Positions 18,029 to 26,776 of a stretch of 64,000 bases of DNA are shown here, in pieces. This stretch comes from Pseudomonas entomophila (GTDB lineage Bacteria; Pseudomonadota; Gammaproteobacteria; Pseudomonadales; Pseudomonadaceae). The stretch's first letter is position 1. Each line of letters opens with the position of its first letter. The stretch lies in contig NZ_JAAMQJ010000020.1 in assembly GCF_013523125.1 (NCBI RefSeq), forward strand, positions 19,726-83,725, in the 5' to 3' direction. Below the pieces are notes generated by a model, which was not told where the DNA came from, ran no database searches, and was given only the letters and a program-made list of their open reading frames with translations. Both the position numbers and the translations under genes were made by a program.

Positions 18029-18880
18029 TTACACGCGCAGCGGACTCGCTCGGCGGCTGAGCAGGCCGCGCGACAGCCGGTCGAGCAGCAGCGCCACCGC
18101 CACGATCGCCAACCCTGCACGCAGCCCGAGGCCCATCTCCATCCGGGTGAGGCCGCGCGTCACTTCGGCGCCGAGCCCGCCGGCTCCAACCAGTCCGGCC
18201 AACACCACCATGGCCAGCGACATCAGGATGCACTGGTTCAAGCCCACCAGCAGGGTGGGCATGGCGCTGGGCAGTTCGATCTTGAACAGGATGGTGCCGG
18301 GCTTGGCACCGGTGGCCTGCCCGAGTTCCAGCAGGTCCTTGGGCACCTGGCGAAAACCCAGGGTGGTCAGGCGCAGCATGGGCGGAATGCCATAGATGAG
18401 GGTGGCCATGATCGCCGGGACCTTGCCCAGGCTGAAGATGATCACGGCCGGGATCAGGTACACCCAGGGCGGTACGGTCTGCATGACGTTCAGCACGGGG
18501 CCGAGCGCGTTGTCGATGCGCTTCACGCGAGCGGCCAGCACGCCCAAGGGAAAGGCCACGCCCACGGCGATGATCACCGCCACCGACACCAGGGCGATGG
18601 TCTGCATGGACGCGGTCCAGAAGCCGCTGAGCCAGCAGAAGCCCAGCAGCACGCCGGCCAGTACGGCACTGCGCAGGTTGATGAACAGCGCCGTCAACAG
18701 GCACACCCCGGCGATCATCGCGTAGAACGGCGGCAGCAGGAGCAGCGCCTCGATCCCGCCGAGCATCGTCTCGACGAAACGGCCGATGGCCGCGAACAGC
18801 CCGTGCAGGTGGGTGTTCAGCCAGTCGAACAGCGGCGCCAGGTAGGCGCCAGGGGACAGGTTCAGTTCAGTGAGCGCCAT
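18029..18880 (-). CDS. Betaine/proline-type ABC permease (ProW/OpuAB family), subunit 2
   Basis: Permease of 283 residues with six hydrophobic segments and the family motif ALGPVLNVMQTVPPWVYLIP, followed by FRQVPKDLLELGQATGAKPG (docking loop). It overlaps the preceding permease gene by 14 bases. Two ProW-type permeases in one operon, each about 285 residues, are likely to form a heterodimeric channel, as in the Pseudomonas choline/betaine/carnitine importers. The N-terminal half contains LFDWLNTHLHGLFAAIGRFV, the amphipathic start seen in this family. Confidence 0.88.
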   Translation of the reverse strand: MALTELNLSPGAYLAPLFDWLNTHLHGLFAAIGRFVETMLGGIEALLLLPPFYAMIAGVCLLTALFINLRSAVLAGVLLGFCWLSGFWTASMQTIALVSVAVIIAVGVAFPLGVLAARVKRIDNALGPVLNVMQTVPPWVYLIPAVIIFSLGKVPAIMATLIYGIPPMLRLTTLGFRQVPKDLLELGQATGAKPGTILFKIELPSAMPTLLVGLNQCILMSLAMVVLAGLVGAGGLGAEVTRGLTRMEMGLGLRAGLAIVAVALLLDRLSRGLLSRRASPLRV

Positions 18881-19724
18881 GACCAGCCTCCTCGGTGTCG
18901 CGGTGACGGCCCTGGGCCAGACGGTCGAGAACCAGGGTGAGGACCACGATGGCGATGGCAGCGTTGATCGAGCGGGCGATGTCCAGGGTACGGATGGCGC
19001 TGTAGATCACCTCGCCCAGCCCACCTGAGCCGACGATACCCGCAATCACCACCATGCCGAAGGCCATCATCAGGCTCTGGTTGATGCCTGTCCTGATACT
19101 GGGCAGCGCAAACGGCAGGCGAATCTTGACGAACTGCTGCCAGCCGGTGGTGCCGCTGGCGTTACCCAGTTCGAGAAAGGCCTGAGGGGTCATGCGCACG
19201 CCCAGTGCGGTAAGGCGCAACACCGGGGGCACGGCGACGATGACCGTCGCCACCAGGGCCGTGCCGGTGCCGTAACCGAGCAGGGCGATGGCAGGCAGCA
19301 GGTAGATGTAGGGTGGCAAGGTCTGCACCAGGTCCAGGGCCGGCTCGCAGACGCGGTTGACGGCAGGGGACAGCCCGGCGATCACGCCGCAGGGCACGCC
19401 GATGAGCAAGGCCAGGCAGGTGGCGGTGAGGACCAGGGCGAGGGTGCTCATGGTCTGCGGCCACAAGCCCATCATCGCGCACAGCGTCAGGGCGAGGAGG
19501 GTGCCCAAGGCGAAGCGCCAACCGGCCAGGCGCCAGGCCAGCACGGCGAACAGCAGCGCCACGACATAGAACGGCGGCCACTCGAACACGGTGTAGACCG
19601 CCTGGTAGACGGCCTTGAGCACGTCGTTGAACAGGTCGAACAGGTCTGCAGCATTGTCGGACAGCCATATCAGGCCGTTGTCGACGGTCTCGTCGAACGC
19701 AGAGGCGAAGTCTGTGAGGTTCAT
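18867..19724 (-). CDS. Betaine/proline-type ABC permease (ProW/OpuAB family), subunit 1
   Basis: Permease of 285 residues, paralogous to the next gene. Motifs include VCEPALDLVQTLPPYIYLLP and RMTPQAFLELGNASGTTGWQ for the ATPase-docking loop, and MMAFGMVVIAGIVGSGGLGE near the C-terminus. The start overlaps the stop of the ATPase gene by four bases (ATGA), which supports translational coupling. The subunits act in the inner membrane; the substrate is set by the binding protein encoded upstream. Confidence 0.88.
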   Translation of the reverse strand: MNLTDFASAFDETVDNGLIWLSDNAADLFDLFNDVLKAVYQAVYTVFEWPPFYVVALLFAVLAWRLAGWRFALGTLLALTLCAMMGLWPQTMSTLALVLTATCLALLIGVPCGVIAGLSPAVNRVCEPALDLVQTLPPYIYLLPAIALLGYGTGTALVATVIVAVPPVLRLTALGVRMTPQAFLELGNASGTTGWQQFVKIRLPFALPSIRTGINQSLMMAFGMVVIAGIVGSGGLGEVIYSAIRTLDIARSINAAIAIVVLTLVLDRLAQGRHRDTEEAGHGAH

Positions 19725-20830
19725 GCCAGACCTCCCACGGACAGATGTGGCTGCACGGCGGCCTGGTCGGGAGGCACGCCCTGCACGGCACGCAGCAGGT
19801 CACGCTGACTGATCACGCCCACCAGCGCACCGTGCGCGCGCACGCCTACGGCGTCGTGCCCCGAGCGGATCAACAGGTCGATCAGGCTGTGCAAGTCGCT
19901 GTCCGGGCTGGCACATTCCAGTTGCTCGGGATCCTGGTGCGGATACCGGGCACGGTGGTCGGCCAGCGGCTGCATGATCGAGTGGGCCTTGACCAGATGC
20001 AGCCGCGAGATACCGGCGACGAATTCGGCCACATAGTCGTCGGCCGGATTGAGGACGATCTCTTCGGCAGTGCCTTCCTGGATGATGACACCGTCCTTCA
20101 TGATGGCGATGCGGTCGCCGATGCGGATGGCCTCTTCCAGGTCATGGGTGATGAAGACGGCCGATTTGCCCAGGGACTTGGTCAGTTGCCGGAATTCGTC
20201 CTGCAGCTGCCGACGGATCAGCGGATCGAGCGCGCTGAACGGCTCGTCCATCAGGATCACTTCCGGGTCCGAGGCGATCGCCCGGGCCAGGCCGACGCGC
20301 TGCTGCATGCCGCCGGACAGCTCGCTGGGGTAGCGGTTGGCCCAGTCGCTCAGCCCGACCTTGGCCAGGGCATTGCCGGCCACCTCATGGCGCTTGCCCT
20401 TGGCCACGCCTTGCACTTCCAGGCCGAATGCCGCGTTTTCCAGCACCGTGCGGTGTGGCAGCAGGGCGACGCTCTGGAACACCATGCCGATGTGCTTGGC
20501 CCGTACCTCGCGCAGCGACGCTGCGTCCAGCCGGGCGATGTCGCGGCCCCTGACCAGAATCTCGCCACTGGTGGGGCTGATGAGACGATTGAGCAGACGG
20601 ATCAGCGTGGACTTGCCACTGCCGGACAGCCCCATGATGCAGAAGATCTCCCCGCGACGGACCTGCAGGTCGACGTCCGAGACCCCCACGACACAGCCGT
20701 ACTCCTGAAGGATCTGGGTCTTGCTCAAGCCGCGTTCGCGATAGGCCTGCATGGCGGCTGGTGCGCGATCCCCGAAAATCTTCCAGACACCGCGGCAATC
20801 GACCAGTGTTTCGACATTGCTAGTATTCAT
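19721..20830 (-). CDS. Betaine/proline-type ABC ATPase (ProV/OpuAA family)
   Basis: ATP-binding subunit of 369 residues. Walker A is GLSGSGKST, signature LSGGMQQRVGLARAIA, Walker B VILMDEPFSALD. The N-terminal helix with RERGLSKTQILQEYGCVVGV is typical of ProV. A C-terminal regulatory segment ends with LLIRSGHDAVGVRAHGALVG followed by VISQRDLL, one CBS-like half; OpuA/ProV use CBS domains to sense ionic strength. It follows the binding-protein gene by 73 bases on the same strand. Confidence 0.9.
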   Translation of the reverse strand: MNTSNVETLVDCRGVWKIFGDRAPAAMQAYRERGLSKTQILQEYGCVVGVSDVDLQVRRGEIFCIMGLSGSGKSTLIRLLNRLISPTSGEILVRGRDIARLDAASLREVRAKHIGMVFQSVALLPHRTVLENAAFGLEVQGVAKGKRHEVAGNALAKVGLSDWANRYPSELSGGMQQRVGLARAIASDPEVILMDEPFSALDPLIRRQLQDEFRQLTKSLGKSAVFITHDLEEAIRIGDRIAIMKDGVIIQEGTAEEIVLNPADDYVAEFVAGISRLHLVKAHSIMQPLADHRARYPHQDPEQLECASPDSDLHSLIDLLIRSGHDAVGVRAHGALVGVISQRDLLRAVQGVPPDQAAVQPHLSVGGLA

Positions 20831-20903
20831 GTGTGCACCCGAACCAGAGTCTTCTGGTGTGTTCTTGTGTCAAGTTCGGCAGTGGCAAGGTGAAGCGCTG
20901 CTG

Positions 20904-21755
20904 TCAGTATTTTTTGATGTTTTCCCAGCGCTTGATCAGGTCGGCGTGACCGTCGGTCCAGTCCTTGATGGCCTGGTCCATGGTCTTGCCATCGTTGACG
21001 GCACTGTTGATGGCACTGATATCGGCCAGGGGCACGTAGACGCTGGCGAGGACTTCACGCGCCTGCGGGTTCTCGGCCGAGAAGCCTTTCTGGCCGATCC
21101 AGTAATAGCCTTGGGGCGGTGCGAACACGCCTTTGGGGTCCTTGAGGAACTTGGTGTCGTACTTGAGGGCCATCCAGGTCGGTTCCCAGAGGGTCACCGC
21201 GACCCATTCCTTGCGGTCGACCGCCGACTTCAGCGCAGCGGTCATGGCCGCGGTGCTGCCCTCGAGCAGGTTGAGCTTAAGGCCATAGGTCTGGACGGCC
21301 TTGGCCGCGTCGCTCATCAGGCCCGAACCCGGCTCGATGCCCACGATCTTATTGCCGAACTTGTCGGCGTTTTCGTTGAGCTGTTCGATCGAGTCGATCG
21401 GCACGTACTTGGGCACGGCGATCGCCTGGTACAGCCCGTGGGACACCGGCGAGATCTTTTCCAGGCGGTTCTTGTTACGGTTCCAGAAGTCCTGCGCCAC
21501 ATAGTCGATCTGCGAGGCGAGGATCTGCACATCACCCTTGCTCAGCGCCGCGTAGGCGATGCCCCATTCCGAGAACGAGGTCACCTTGACGGTGTAGCCC
21601 GCGTCTTCCAGCACTTTCTTGGTGATGCCGGTGATCGGCGTGAGGTCTTCCCAGGACAACGTGCCCATGTGGATGACCTTCTCTTCGGCATGGGCCTGAC
21701 ACAAGCCCAGACCGACCATTGCGATCGCGCACAACGCCTTGCGGATACGATTCAT
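20904..21755 (-). CDS. Betaine-type ABC substrate-binding protein (OpuAC/ProX family)
   Basis: Periplasmic receptor of 283 residues. I set the start at 21755 because a classic signal peptide begins there (MNRIRKALCAIAMVGLGLCQ, cleavage after AHA) and AGGAG lies six bases upstream; the longer open frame adds 64 residues ahead of it with no role. Ligand-binding aromatic residues typical of quaternary-amine cages are visible, for example SEWGIAYAAL, VTLWEPTWMALKYD and GYYWIGQKG. First gene of the importer operon, divergent from the GntR regulator. Ligand may be glycine betaine, choline, carnitine or a related amine. Confidence 0.88.
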   Translation of the reverse strand: MNRIRKALCAIAMVGLGLCQAHAEEKVIHMGTLSWEDLTPITGITKKVLEDAGYTVKVTSFSEWGIAYAALSKGDVQILASQIDYVAQDFWNRNKNRLEKISPVSHGLYQAIAVPKYVPIDSIEQLNENADKFGNKIVGIEPGSGLMSDAAKAVQTYGLKLNLLEGSTAAMTAALKSAVDRKEWVAVTLWEPTWMALKYDTKFLKDPKGVFAPPQGYYWIGQKGFSAENPQAREVLASVYVPLADISAINSAVNDGKTMDQAIKDWTDGHADLIKRWENIKKY

Positions 21756-22082
21756 GTGGAGCTCCTGCAGTAGGGCGGGCATGAATGCCCTGTTGTTGTT
21801 GAAATTCACCGACGTACTTGCATGGCCAAGCAATGCGCGGCCTGTGGAACCTGTCCTTGCGTGAGGGAGACTGGCATGGGCGGAAAAGGCCGTCAATGCA
21901 ATTGTATTCTTTATGTATACCGAGAGAATTCTATAGGAATACGCCAAGACTCAATGCTCATCAGGGTTTTAGCGTCATCTCGCCAACAGCCGGTTGTCGT
22001 AGAAGGACATGTTATTGTCGCAGGCAGAAATGTGACGTCCGTGATGAAGTGCCCACCCTACGCACACCCTCGAAAAAGCAGT

Positions 22083-22095
22083 AGACACATTGTCT
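22083..22095. promoter_or_regulatory. Palindrome AGACA-CAT-TGTCT
   Basis: Perfect 5-bp arms with a 3-base spacer, upstream of the GntR gene. GTAGACA recurs at 22124-22130, just right of the second palindrome, which hints at repeated operator units. Confidence 0.4.
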
Positions 22096-22115
22096 AACCG
22101 CTCCTATATTCATTA

Positions 22116-22126
22116 TACAAATTGTA
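22116..22126. promoter_or_regulatory. Palindrome TACAA-A-TTGTA, candidate GntR operator
   Basis: A perfect 11-bp palindrome ending 11 bases before the GntR start codon. TTGTA/TACAA half-sites are common in FadR-group GntR operators, so self-repression is likely. Confidence 0.5.
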
Positions 22127-22137
22127 GACACAACACT

Positions 22138-22875
22138 ATGACAACCAAGAAAGCCGCCATGAAAGTCATTGCCGACGCCGCCTCAGTCGATGCACCGCTG
22201 GACCGCAAGGCCGTACTGGCCGATGCACTGCGGCGCCGCATCCTGAGCATGGAGCTGGCACCTGGCGCCGTGGTCGATGAACTGGCGTTGTGCGAAGAAT
22301 TCGGTCTGTCCCGACCACCCGTGCGTGAGCTGCTTCGGCAAATCGCCGCAGAGGGCTACATCGAACTGGAAGCCAACCGGGCACCACGTGTGGCGGCGAT
22401 GAACCACGATTCCCTGCGCAGCTTCTTTCTGGCTGCACCGTTGATCTACGTGGCCACCACCCAGTTGGCTGCCAGCCATGCCACGGCTCGGGAGATCGAA
22501 GGGCTCAAGGCGATTCAAGAACGCTTTCGCCAGGCCATCGAGCAACGGGACGTGGAGAACCGCGTGCTCCACAACGACGCCTTCCATCTGGAGATCGGCC
22601 GGATGGCGCACAACGAATACTTGCTACCCAGCCTGCGTCGGCTGCTGATCGACCACGCGCGGCTGGGCAAGATCTTCTATCGACACCCGACCACCGATGA
22701 CATGCAGCGCGATCTCGAGCTCGCCTGCCAGCAGCACGATCAGATGATCGAGGCCATCGAGCGGCGCGATCCTGAAACGGCCGGGCGACTGGCCAGGGAG
22801 CACATGGAACTGTCGCGTCGGCGCATGGCCGAGTACGCGGCACCCCAAGGCATGGATGTGGCATTGACGTTATGA
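22138..22875 (+). CDS. GntR-family (FadR group) transcriptional regulator
   Basis: Regulator of 245 residues from the ATG at 22138 (MTTKKAAMKVIADAAS). The N-terminal winged helix spans about residues 20-90 (LRRRILSMELAPGAVVDELA; CEEFGLSRPPVRELLRQIAA) and an all-helical FCD domain fills the C-terminus. The FCD metal-site pattern is recognisable: His in NDAFHLEIGRMA and His in QQHDQMIEAIERRD with REHMELSRRRM. Start choice is uncertain because no ribosome site is strong and an in-frame ATG follows at 22159. It is read toward the catabolic genes (oxidoreductase, MFS, lyase, dehydrogenase), which it probably represses until a pathway intermediate binds. Confidence 0.88.
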   Translation: MTTKKAAMKVIADAASVDAPLDRKAVLADALRRRILSMELAPGAVVDELALCEEFGLSRPPVRELLRQIAAEGYIELEANRAPRVAAMNHDSLRSFFLAAPLIYVATTQLAASHATAREIEGLKAIQERFRQAIEQRDVENRVLHNDAFHLEIGRMAHNEYLLPSLRRLLIDHARLGKIFYRHPTTDDMQRDLELACQQHDQMIEAIERRDPETAGRLAREHMELSRRRMAEYAAPQGMDVALTL

Positions 22876-22970
22876 AGTAAGGCTCACCGCCGCGCCATCA
22901 CCCGGCAGCATGTCGAGTGGGGCGGGGCGCGATGAGGAACAGACGCTAACAACAATATCTGGTTCCTGAA

Positions 22971-24290
22971 ATGACAAAGATCACCTCGTTGCCCGCCGAC
23001 GACGCGTCGTGTGGCTGGTATCACCTCAGCAAAGGGCGGCCCATCAAGGCACCCCACAGCGGGCACACCGCTGCACGCTGGGTCATCGTCGGCGCCGGTT
23101 TCACCGGACTGGCCGCCGCCCGCCAGCTGGCGCTGCACTTCCCGGACGATCAGATCGTGCTGATCGAAGCCCAGGAAGTCGGCTACGGCTCCTCAGGCCG
23201 CAACGCCGGTTTCGCCATCGACTTGCCCCACGACATCGGTGCCGAGGATTACATTGGCGACATTGGCATCGCCAAGACGACGCTCAAGCTCAACCTCAGC
23301 GGTCAGTCGTACCTCAAGGACCTGGTCGAGCGTTACCAGATCGATTGCCAGATGAAGCACTGCGGCAAGTACCAGGCGGCTGTCGAGCCACGGGGTATCG
23401 CCGTGCTCGAGGCCTACCGACGTGGCCTGGACAAGCTCGACCAACCCTACGAGATGATCGACGCCGATGCCTTGCCGGCGCACATCGGCACCTCGTTCTA
23501 CCGTAAGGCCCTGTTCACGCCAGGCACGTCACTCGTTCAGCCTGCGGCCTTGGTAAAGGGGCTGGCCGACAGCCTGCCGGCGAACGTCACCCTGTACGAA
23601 CGCACCCCCATCACCGGGATCGTGCACGGCGCCAAGACGCTGCTCAAGCATGCCAATGGCTCGATCACGGCCGACAAGCTCATCCTCACCACCAATGCCT
23701 TCGGGATGAGTTTCGGGTTCCTCAAGGGGCGCATGCTGCCGGTGTTCACCTACGCCAGCCTGACCCGGCCCATGAACGAAGAGGAACAGGCGCGATTGGG
23801 TGGCAAACCCTATTGGGGCGTGATCCCCGCAGACCCGTTCGGCACCACCGTGCGCCGAACGCCGGACAACCGGTTGCTGATCCGCAACAGTTTCAGTTTC
23901 AACCCGGACGGGCGCGCCAACCCGAAGTACCTCACGCGCTTCGTCGCCCGTCACCGTGACGCCTTCGAGCGCCGCTTCCCCATGCTGTCCAATATGCCGT
24001 TCGAGTACACCTGGGGTGGGGCATTGGCCATGTCTCGCAACCACATGGGTTACTTCGGCGAGTTGGCCCCCACCATATACGGCGCCTTGTGCTGCAATGG
24101 CCTGGGCGTTACACGAGGCACGGCCACCGGCAAGTTGCTGGGTGACTGGCTGGCCGGTGAAAAGAACGAACTGATCGACTTCGTGCGACAGACCCCAGGG
24201 CCCAGTGCGAACCCACCGGCACCCTTGGTCTCGCTGGGTTTGAACATGAACTTGAAGTGGGGGCAATACCGCGCGGGCAAGGAAAGTTGA
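22971..24290 (+). CDS. FAD-dependent amine/amino-acid oxidoreductase (DAO family)
   Basis: Flavoprotein of 439 residues with an N-terminal Rossmann motif at about residues 37-51 (WVIVGAGFTGLAAARQLALH) and the FAD region GYGSSGRNAGFAIDLP. The C-terminal glycine-rich FAD contact is ALCCNGLGVTRGTATGKLLG. It resembles PuuB/OrdL-type enzymes that oxidise secondary amines or gamma-glutamyl-amines to an imine or aldehyde. The aldehyde dehydrogenase encoded 2.5 kb downstream would then take the aldehyde. No membrane segment is seen, so it is probably cytoplasmic. First enzyme of the GntR-linked catabolic cluster; substrate inferred only from neighbours. Confidence 0.87.
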   Translation: MTKITSLPADDASCGWYHLSKGRPIKAPHSGHTAARWVIVGAGFTGLAAARQLALHFPDDQIVLIEAQEVGYGSSGRNAGFAIDLPHDIGAEDYIGDIGIAKTTLKLNLSGQSYLKDLVERYQIDCQMKHCGKYQAAVEPRGIAVLEAYRRGLDKLDQPYEMIDADALPAHIGTSFYRKALFTPGTSLVQPAALVKGLADSLPANVTLYERTPITGIVHGAKTLLKHANGSITADKLILTTNAFGMSFGFLKGRMLPVFTYASLTRPMNEEEQARLGGKPYWGVIPADPFGTTVRRTPDNRLLIRNSFSFNPDGRANPKYLTRFVARHRDAFERRFPMLSNMPFEYTWGGALAMSRNHMGYFGELAPTIYGALCCNGLGVTRGTATGKLLGDWLAGEKNELIDFVRQTPGPSANPPAPLVSLGLNMNLKWGQYRAGKES

Positions 24291-24476
24291 ATCCCTGAAC
24301 GACGCGTGATCGCGTTGATGTTTGCCAGGCCCTGATACGCCTGGCCTGCAGTATCTATTGCGTGCTGTTGACGGTCGGGGCCTTCCCTCGGCACGACGGA
24401 ACTGAACGACGTATTCAGTTTCGCGGACGCGCTCGTTCGTCAATCGGCTGTTCTTTGGTCATGGCAGGAGAGAATA

Positions 24477-25805
24477 ATGACAATGTCCACTGTATCCATC
24501 GAAGATGTACCTATTAATCGTTTCCATCAATTGTTGACCGTCCGCTCCGGCGGCGGGTCCTTCGTCGATGGTTATGTACTGAGTATCGTGGGCGTGGCCA
24601 TGGCCCAGATGTCCGTCGGGCTCGGGCTGACCAGTTTCTGGCAAGGCATGATCGCCGCATCGGCCCTGATCGGCATTTTCTTCGGCGGCTTCTTCGGCGG
24701 CTGGCTGACCGATCGGTTCGGCCGCAAACGCGTGTTCTTCGTCGGGCCGGCCCTGTTCATCCTGTCCTCCATCGCGCAGTTCTGGGTCGAGTCGGCACTG
24801 GCCCTGTTCTTGTTGCGGTTCGCCATCGGCATCGCGGTCGGTATCGAGTACCCCGTGGCCACCTCGCTGCTGGTGGAGTTTCTGCCGAAGAAGAACCGCG
24901 GCCCGCGCCTGGCCACCTTGACCGTGCTGTGGTTTGCCGGTGCGGCATTGGCCTACATGGTCGGCGAGGCCATCCTCCATCATGGCGGCGACGAGGCCTG
25001 GCGCCTGGTGCTGGCCAGCGCCGCCGTGATCGGTGGCGTGTTGTTCGCCCTGCGCCTGGGCACGCCAGAGTCGCCGCGCTGGCTGATCAGCAAAGGCCGC
25101 GAGGCCGAGGCCGAGCAGGTGATCAAGCGCGTGTATGGCAACGATTTCTCCCTGCGCAACCTGCCGGAAGAGCCGAAGACGCGCGCCCTGTCGTTCCTCA
25201 GCCTGCTGCACTCCGGCTATGGCAAGCGCATGTTGTTCGTCACCATGTTCTGGACGTGTTCGGTGATCCCGGTCTTCGCCGTCTACGCGTTCGCCCCGAA
25301 AGTGCTCGGCGCGCTCAACCTCAAAGGGGACTGGGCCTCGATCGGTTCGGTCGCCATCACCTGCCTGTTCGTCGTGGGCTGCATCATCGCCACCCGCCTG
25401 CTCAACGGGCTGGGACGGCGGACCACGCTGCTGCACAGCTTCTTCTGGTCGGGGTTGGCCTTGCTGGGCCTGGGCGCCTTCAGCAACGGCTCCGAGATGC
25501 TGATCCTGGCGCTGTTCGGTGCTTACGCACTGTTCATCGGCGGTGCCCAGGTGCTGCAACTGGTCTACCCCAACGAACTGTTCCCCACCGAGATCCGTGC
25601 CGGCGCCGTGGGCGTGGGCACGTCGATGTCGAGGATCGGGGCCGCCGTCGGCACCTGGCTGGTGCCCATGGCCCTGGATAGCTACGGCATCAGCGCCACC
25701 ATGTACGCCGCCGCTGCGGTCACCTTCGTCGGCCTGGCCTTCTCGCTGGCCTTGGCCCCGGAAACCCGCTCGATGAACCTGCAACAGGCCGCCTCGCTCG
25801 CCTGA
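24477..25805 (+). CDS. MFS transporter, sugar/aromatic-acid porter type
   Basis: Twelve-helix major facilitator of 442 residues. The start at 24477 has GGAGAG seven bases upstream. The signature loop between helices 2 and 3 reads GGWLTDRFGRKRVFF, and a second conserved segment is PESPRWLISKGREAEAEQVI in the central cytoplasmic loop. The helix-4/5 region RFAIGIAVGIEYPVATSLLV is shared with the metabolite:H+ symporter groups. It lies between the oxidoreductase and the lyase gene and likely imports the pathway substrate; import by proton symport is inference. Confidence 0.88.
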   Translation: MTMSTVSIEDVPINRFHQLLTVRSGGGSFVDGYVLSIVGVAMAQMSVGLGLTSFWQGMIAASALIGIFFGGFFGGWLTDRFGRKRVFFVGPALFILSSIAQFWVESALALFLLRFAIGIAVGIEYPVATSLLVEFLPKKNRGPRLATLTVLWFAGAALAYMVGEAILHHGGDEAWRLVLASAAVIGGVLFALRLGTPESPRWLISKGREAEAEQVIKRVYGNDFSLRNLPEEPKTRALSFLSLLHSGYGKRMLFVTMFWTCSVIPVFAVYAFAPKVLGALNLKGDWASIGSVAITCLFVVGCIIATRLLNGLGRRTTLLHSFFWSGLALLGLGAFSNGSEMLILALFGAYALFIGGAQVLQLVYPNELFPTEIRAGAVGVGTSMSRIGAAVGTWLVPMALDSYGISATMYAAAAVTFVGLAFSLALAPETRSMNLQQAASLA

Positions 25806-25870
25806 AGCCCGTACCCCGTCGCGGCGCCCGGCGTCGCGGTCTTCAACACCCTGAACAGGAAGCACCTACC

Positions 25871-26764
25871 GTGACATTCGAAGGCATCTACACCCCGGCA
25901 ATCACCCCGCTGGCTGCGGACGGCTCGATCGACAAGGCCGCATTCGCCAACGTGCTCGAGTACCTGGTCGAGTCGAAGATCCATGGCGTGATCATCGGTG
26001 GCTCCACCGGCGAGTACTACGCCCACACCACCCAAGAGCGCCTCGACCTGGCCGCCCAGGCCAAGGACGTGCTCAACGGCCGTCTGCCGCTGATCGTCGG
26101 CACCGGTGGCATTCGCACCGAAGACGCCGTGACCTTCGCCCAGCATGCCAGGGAGATCAAGGCCGACGCACTGCTGGTCGGCACCCCGCCGTACGCGCTG
26201 CCGACCCAGCAGGAAATCGCCGATCACGTCAAAGCCATCGACGCGGCTGCCGGCCTGCCGATCATGCTCTACAACTACCCGGGCCGCATGAGCGTGAGCA
26301 TGGGCGAGGCATTCTTCGACGCCATCGCCGAGGTCAAGAACGTCGTCGCCATCAAGGAAAGCTCCGGTGACATGGCGCAACTGCACCGCCTGGCCATCCA
26401 CCGCCCGAACATCCAGCTGTCCTGCGGCTGGGACGACCAGGCCCTGGAATTCTTCGCCTGGGGCGCCAAGAGCTGGGTCTGCGCCGGTTCCAACTTCATC
26501 CCACGCGAGCACGTGGCCCTGTACGAGGCCTGCGTGATCGAGAAGAACTTCGACAAGGGCCGCAAGATCATGGCCGCGATGATGCCGCTGATGGACTTCC
26601 TCGAAGGCGGCAAGTTCGTCCAGGCCATCAAGAACGGTGTCGCCCTCAACGGCCTGAGCACCGGCGGCGTGCGCAAGCCGTTGTCCGACCTGGACGCTGC
26701 CGAGAAGCAGGAACTCCAGCGCGTGGTCACCGAACTCAAGGCCACCATCGCCCAGATCCACTAA
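25871..26764 (+). CDS. DapA-family (dihydrodipicolinate synthase/N-acetylneuraminate lyase) enzyme
   Basis: Schiff-base class I aldolase/deaminase with a TIM barrel, 297 residues. The catalytic Lys is in VVAIKESSGD near residue 161, the conserved Tyr in IMLYNYPGRMSVSM near residue 133, and the substrate carboxylate motif is IIGGSTGEYYAHT. The family includes lyases and also 1-pyrroline-4-hydroxy-2-carboxylate deaminase of hydroxyproline breakdown. That reaction, combined with a flavin oxidase before it and an aldehyde dehydrogenase after it, would match this gene order, but the choice between lyase and deaminase is inference. Followed 12 bases later by the aldehyde dehydrogenase gene. Confidence 0.88.
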   Translation: MTFEGIYTPAITPLAADGSIDKAAFANVLEYLVESKIHGVIIGGSTGEYYAHTTQERLDLAAQAKDVLNGRLPLIVGTGGIRTEDAVTFAQHAREIKADALLVGTPPYALPTQQEIADHVKAIDAAAGLPIMLYNYPGRMSVSMGEAFFDAIAEVKNVVAIKESSGDMAQLHRLAIHRPNIQLSCGWDDQALEFFAWGAKSWVCAGSNFIPREHVALYEACVIEKNFDKGRKIMAAMMPLMDFLEGGKFVQAIKNGVALNGLSTGGVRKPLSDLDAAEKQELQRVVTELKATIAQIH

Positions 26765-26776
26765 GGAGCCCTGAAC

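Larger units (their letters stand above)
21756..22137. other. Divergent control region between betaine importer and GntR gene
   Basis: No gene is seen in these 382 bases. The right half is AT-rich and holds two palindromes listed separately, which suggests that the GntR protein controls both directions from here. Confidence 0.5.

Noticed and set aside
16937..18940. 667-codon plus-strand frame over the GlxA regulator and permease genes
   Set aside because: The minus strand encodes recognised proteins here; the plus frame is low-complexity Gln/Gly/Arg shadow.
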